From Brachynemurus nebulosus (Eukaryota > Arthropoda > Insecta > Neuroptera > Myrmeleontidae), in contig JAPWDM010000004.1 of the NCBI GenBank assembly GCA_035578155.1, positions 58,760,160-58,824,159 of the forward strand: a stretch of 64,000 bases of DNA. The letters run 5' to 3'. A program made the position numbers and the translations under genes. Positions within the stretch are counted from its first letter, which is position 1, and every line of letters starts with the position of its first letter. This document shows positions 60,505 to 64,000 of this stretch, in pieces. Under the pieces are notes generated by a model that did no database searches, had not been told where the DNA came from, and saw nothing but the letters and a program-made list of their open reading frames with translations.

Positions 60505-60851
60505 AAACACCCATAGGATATGTAACCAATGTCATACAAATTTCAAGAGAAAGTTAGTCAACGTATGAACTAATATCCATTAATTATACCTACAGGATAC
60601 CCACAGGATTTCAAAAAGTAACAGGAAATTCAGCTGTATATAAGTCAAGACAAAATTAGGACAAACAACAGTCGTTCAAACCAAGGCTAACCGGAGTCAA
60701 CTACTTATTAACTCGATCACCGTGCGGTGGTAAAGTAAATATTATTATAATACTTTTAACTTGTATAAAATTTGAAATTGTTTTATTATTATTTTCAACT
60801 TGTAATTTTGTGAAAATAAATTTTTTTTTAAACATAAACTTCTATCGAGTT

Positions 60852-60857
<6 letters not shown>
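60441..60857 (+). repeat. 3' LTR
   Basis: Starts AGTTATGAATTC after the polypurine tract; errantivirus LTRs commonly begin AGT. It contains TATATAA (60637-60643), an initiator-like CAGTC about 32 bases downstream (60669), and AATAAA (60815-60820). The right edge is near CTATCGAGTTTATT, where (TA)n begins. No second copy of this LTR exists in the window, so the exact end is inferred. Confidence 0.75.

Positions 60858-60924
<67 letters not shown>
60854..60924. repeat. (TA)n microsatellite at the provirus 3' border
   Basis: About 70 bp of TA directly after the LTR. Confidence 0.97.
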
Positions 60925-60927
<3 letters not shown>

Positions 60928-60929
60928 AA

Positions 60930-63010
60930 ATTCCTTAATCTAGAAAAAAAAATTTCTAAAATTCTGAATTATAAGACTTTTTAAACACCGTGTAAGTTCA
61001 TAACTTCTTAAACACACAGTGTACATTCGGCAGTTGACTGTATCTATTACATATCATAGACATCGCGATCGTGGTTGCTCTTTATAGTACACATGTTTTG
61101 GCGGGCATTGATGTATATAAATAAGTTCGGCTGTCAGTTGACAAGCCATTTTAAGTTTTTGTTTTTGCAACTTCCAGGTTTTTAAATTGGGAGGTGAGGC
61201 ATTTAAAAATTAATTAAAAATTAATATTTTTATTTTCTGTCGTTAAAACAATAACATTTTTTAAATTTTTTGTCTTAAATTTATTTTTGTTTGTTTAAAA
61301 TGCCCCAGCACTGAATTGTTTAAGAAACTTTTTGATAATTTTCATGCTACATTTTGTTGTCGTGTTGTTTGATATTTAATTGAATTATTTTTTTAAGTTG
61401 GCAGATTTTAATTGTTAAAGATGACACTCATTACATAATTATTATATGATGAATTGAGCTAACAAGTAAAGTTGTCTTTGCTTAAAATGACGGTTTCCGG
61501 AAAATTACTTCTGATACAACATGCAATGATGGAATTTGGTGTGGCCAATTAGAAAGAAGCATTCGTAAAGGGAGTGATCGTATAACTGTCAATTTCCATA
61601 AGAATTAGTGCCGATCACATCATAAAACATAAATTTTTCACAACAATAACTAAGATAAGTGAAATCTGATCTTGCCAATTTCTTTTGTCTGTGATAACTT
61701 TCATACAAGTGATAACTGGACTAACTTGGTCAACTTCTTCTAACCAATTCTAATCGTGTTGAAATCTTAGTTGAATCATTCAGTTTTTATAACTTACTGA
61801 ATGAACAATTTTTAATCAGAAACCATATTTAATTCAAGCTAAAACTAATTTTATTTTGTAAATTATTTTAATACTGGCTCTTCTTTATTATGTTGGTGTT
61901 TTTTTTTTATTGGCTTTTATTTGCTACAGTACTGACTATATTTTCTCTGTAAATTTACTATTTTCTGTATTTTCTGAACCTTGGTTAATTCTTGTTACAT
62001 TTCTACAAAGCTATTTAATTATCTTTTAGTTTTTATTGGTTTTTCATAAAATCTACTTATGTGTTGACTGTCTGCCAAGTTTTAACCGATCAGGAATGTA
62101 AATTAACTACTCACGTAACTTTCTTTAAATTATTTTTGTAGTGATTTATCTTGTGCGTTTCATAAAATTAATTAATTCCGCGTGTACTTATCTTTTCTAA
62201 TTTTGTTTTGTATTTTTTTTCGTTACGTTTACACTGCGATTTAGCTAATTTTGTGTCATCTAGTAAATTTCATGATCGTTAAATACTCAAAATTTATTTT
62301 ACTTGCTCTAGTCAAACAACAAAATTGTAAAGTTAGAATTATTGTTAACTATTTTAAAAGCTCAAAACAATTTTTATATTATGGCTATTCAACTGACTGA
62401 TAATTGTTAAATAATTCCGCTTGATCATAAGTAGTGGAATAAGTGTCTACATAAATTTAATCCTCCTAACAGAAATATTTAAATAAATTTAGTTTAATTA
62501 AAAAATTAAATTAATTTTTAAACATTGACTGTTCAGAACACAGTAATATGTAATTTTTTTTTATCCGTTTTAAACATAGTTTAAAACACTTTAATTTTAA
62601 ATATTGTTTATTTAGATTGTGTTTCAAACAGTGTTTAAAACATGTGATTTAAAACACTTTGTTTTCAACTTGCCAACCCTGTTTGCGGGTAATAAAACCT
62701 GTTGATTAATACGGCCTAAAATTCATAAATCGTGCAAATATCTGTGCAGTCATACCAATGTTTCACGCATGCAAGCCTCAGACACCAACAAGTATCGCCA
62801 TCCCACATATTGTCTCCAGTAATGAGCCATATATCAAAAGATGAGATTTCGTTGCTCGAATACTTCTAGAATTAATATTGTTAATTGTTTTTCTGTTCAA
62901 CTAATTTTGTTCTTCAGTTCTTCTTTTTGTTAATTCAGTTTACTAAATTAATTGTACATTTGTCATGAAAATTACACATAAGCCTTATAATGCTTCTAAT
63001 ACCTGAAAGT
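60930..63010. other. Non-coding; possible LTR or untranslated region of the next element
   Basis: No gene. GATGTATATAAATAAG followed by CTGTCAGTTGAC (61112-61141) looks like a TATA box plus arthropod initiator, about 22 bases apart. 62530-62690 has TTTAAAC-rich sequence ending TTGCCAACCCTG, an hAT-like end on the minus strand. Near 62812 the minus strand reads TGTGGGATGGCGATACTTGT, which could start an LTR of the gypsy element to the right. Confidence 0.35.
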
Positions 63011-63014
63011 CTTT

Positions 63015-63284
63015 TTACACCCTGTAATGTTGTGACTGATCAGTGGCGTTTCGACTGACTACTTGCCAGGTTGGTGCCACTTTTGCGGCGATGTAACTGT
63101 TCGAGCGGCGGGCAATTCCGCTGGCGGTTTTAGTACAACGAACTTTCTTAGCGACGGCGACGTTCGGAATTCCTTTCTTAAGTTCGGGATGGTAGGCAAT
63201 TATTTCGAATTTTGAATTGCCAATCCAGAATTCAAAGGTACAATTATTAACATTAAACATAAATATAAAAACTAAAGTGTTCAT
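63015..63284 (-). other. Small 89-codon frame overlapping the end of integrase
   Basis: Its ATG (63284) overlaps the integrase stop in ATGA. It reads FEFWIGNSKFEIIAYHPELK, then a basic, Ala/Ser-rich part. No domain is recognised. It could be a small downstream frame of the retroelement or chance. Confidence 0.3.
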
Positions 63285-64000
63285 TCTCTAAATTTTTTCA
63301 AAAGAATAGCATTAAATACACCTTTTATTAAATTTGAGTTTGGGTACGCTAAAATATATACATTGGCGAATTTAAGTCCTGTCACAACGAATGGACCTTC
63401 CCAAAGATAACTGAATTTCTTGAGATTTTTATTTTTTGCCGATGAACGATGATGTGTTTTAAGTAATACTTTGTCGCCTATGGTATACGTTTTTACTCAA
63501 TGCTTATCATGTCGTAATTTTCGAATTTTATCCATTTTTTTAGTTTTTTCTAACGCGATCAATCGTTTTTCTTCTATCGTTAAATCATTATTTACGGGAA
63601 ACGGAATTAATTGGGTTATTGAATTATGAGATTTCGTACCAAATAGTAATTCAATGGGTGTAAAACCTGTCGAATCGTTCGGGGTATTATTTATACAATA
63701 TTCTATGTGTGGAATATATTCAGACCAAGAAGAATGTTTCGAGTAACAATAAGTTCTAAAAAGTCGATTTAATTCACGGTTAACACGTTCTTCTGTATTT
63801 GTTCTGGGGTTATAAACACTAACTGTATAAACGTTAGTTCCTGCATTACATAAAAATTTTTGCCAAACTGGGGATACAAAAATTGAACCATGATCTGTAA
63901 GTAAATTTGTAACATGACCGTAGTTCGAGATAAAGGAATTTAAGATTTTATCAACACAATGTTTTGATGTCGCACCACGCATTGGGTATAATTTGACATA
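63281..64000 (-). pseudogene. pol: Second Ty3/gypsy integrase, partial, entering from the right edge
   Basis: Open from the window edge (YVKLYPMRGATSKH), with LLTDHGSIFVSPVW (second catalytic Asp), YNPRTNTEERVNRE (catalytic Glu about 34 residues on), and NNTPNDSTGFTPIELLFGTK, the usual end of a gypsy integrase core. A TGA at 63497-63499 interrupts it. The same frame continues with TIGDKVLLKTHHRSS and FSYLWEGPFVVTG, a GPY/F-type C-terminal module, to TGA at 63281-63283. It is a different lineage from the errantivirus at 54.8-60.9 kb and lies on the opposite strand. Everything upstream (RT, gag) is outside the window. Confidence 0.9.

Larger units (their letters stand above)
54779..60857 (+). 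mobile_element. Degraded errantivirus-like Ty3/gypsy retroelement, 5'-truncated
   Basis: Gag (partial), protease, RT, RNase H, integrase, env and a 3' LTR are present in order, the layout of insect errantiviruses. The 5' LTR, leader and the N-terminal half of gag are missing; (TA)n takes their place. Multiple in-frame stops and at least six frame changes show it is inactive. The LTR also ends at (TA)n, which fits the known preference of some errantiviruses (17.6/297 type) for TATA-like targets. Confidence 0.93.

Noticed and set aside
61112..61141. Host gene core promoter (TATA plus TCAGTT)
   Set aside because: TATA to initiator spacing is short (about 22), and no coding sequence follows; more likely LTR-derived or chance.

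Overview
The window looks like repeat-dense, AT-rich nuclear DNA from an arthropod, most likely an insect; the species cannot be named. The reasons are an env-bearing Ty3/gypsy (errantivirus-like) retroelement, relics of mariner, Tc1-like, hAT-like and non-LTR elements, a spliced gene relic with very short GT-AG introns, GGTTAG-rich repeats, and about 16 long (TA)n arrays. I see no intact host protein-coding gene. Almost everything identifiable is a transposon, a transposon relic, or a tandem or foldback repeat, often nested two or three deep.

Layout. 1-6 kb: a minus-strand LINE reverse-transcriptase relic and a 1.17-kb TA-flanked inverted-repeat element. 6-9 kb: a foldback region of short degenerate repeats around an ~80-bp GGTTAG-rich tandem array, itself interrupted by an hAT-like element carrying a second, younger hAT MITE. 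9-15.2 kb: a large (TA)n tract, then a three-level nest of inverted-repeat elements. 16.6-20.9 kb: a 2.7-kb element with ~340-bp inverted arms lying between two (TA)n arrays, next to a ~120-bp satellite whose monomers are related to those arms. 21.3-24.5 kb: an hAT-like element with a perfect 8-bp duplication and a Tc1-like remnant. 26.5-28.4 kb: a decayed four-exon gene with a foldback element in its first intron. 28.6-30.9 kb: a MITE family with a 318-bp tandem trimer. 31-41 kb: further nested elements and hairpins. 42.7 kb: a mariner relic. 47-53 kb: a string of foldback elements whose ends touch (TA)n arrays, a Tc1/mariner-superfamily transposase relic with ~490-bp inverted arms, and a tRNA-Arg-like SINE head. 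53.5-54.2 kb: a minus-strand reading frame of an unrecognised family.

54.8-60.9 kb holds a degraded errantivirus-like provirus (partial gag, protease, RT, RNase H, integrase, env, 3' LTR). It lacks its 5' LTR, carries many stops and frameshifts, has a changed RT catalytic residue, and is bordered by (TA)n on both sides. At the right edge (63.3-64 kb, minus strand) a second, different Ty3/gypsy integrase enters the window with one internal stop.

The genes do not form a working pathway. The window is a record of repeated insertion, much of it into or beside (TA)n DNA. The best candidates for something undescribed are the (TA)n-associated foldback elements with similar GGGTGG-type ends, and the unassigned frame at 53.5 kb.
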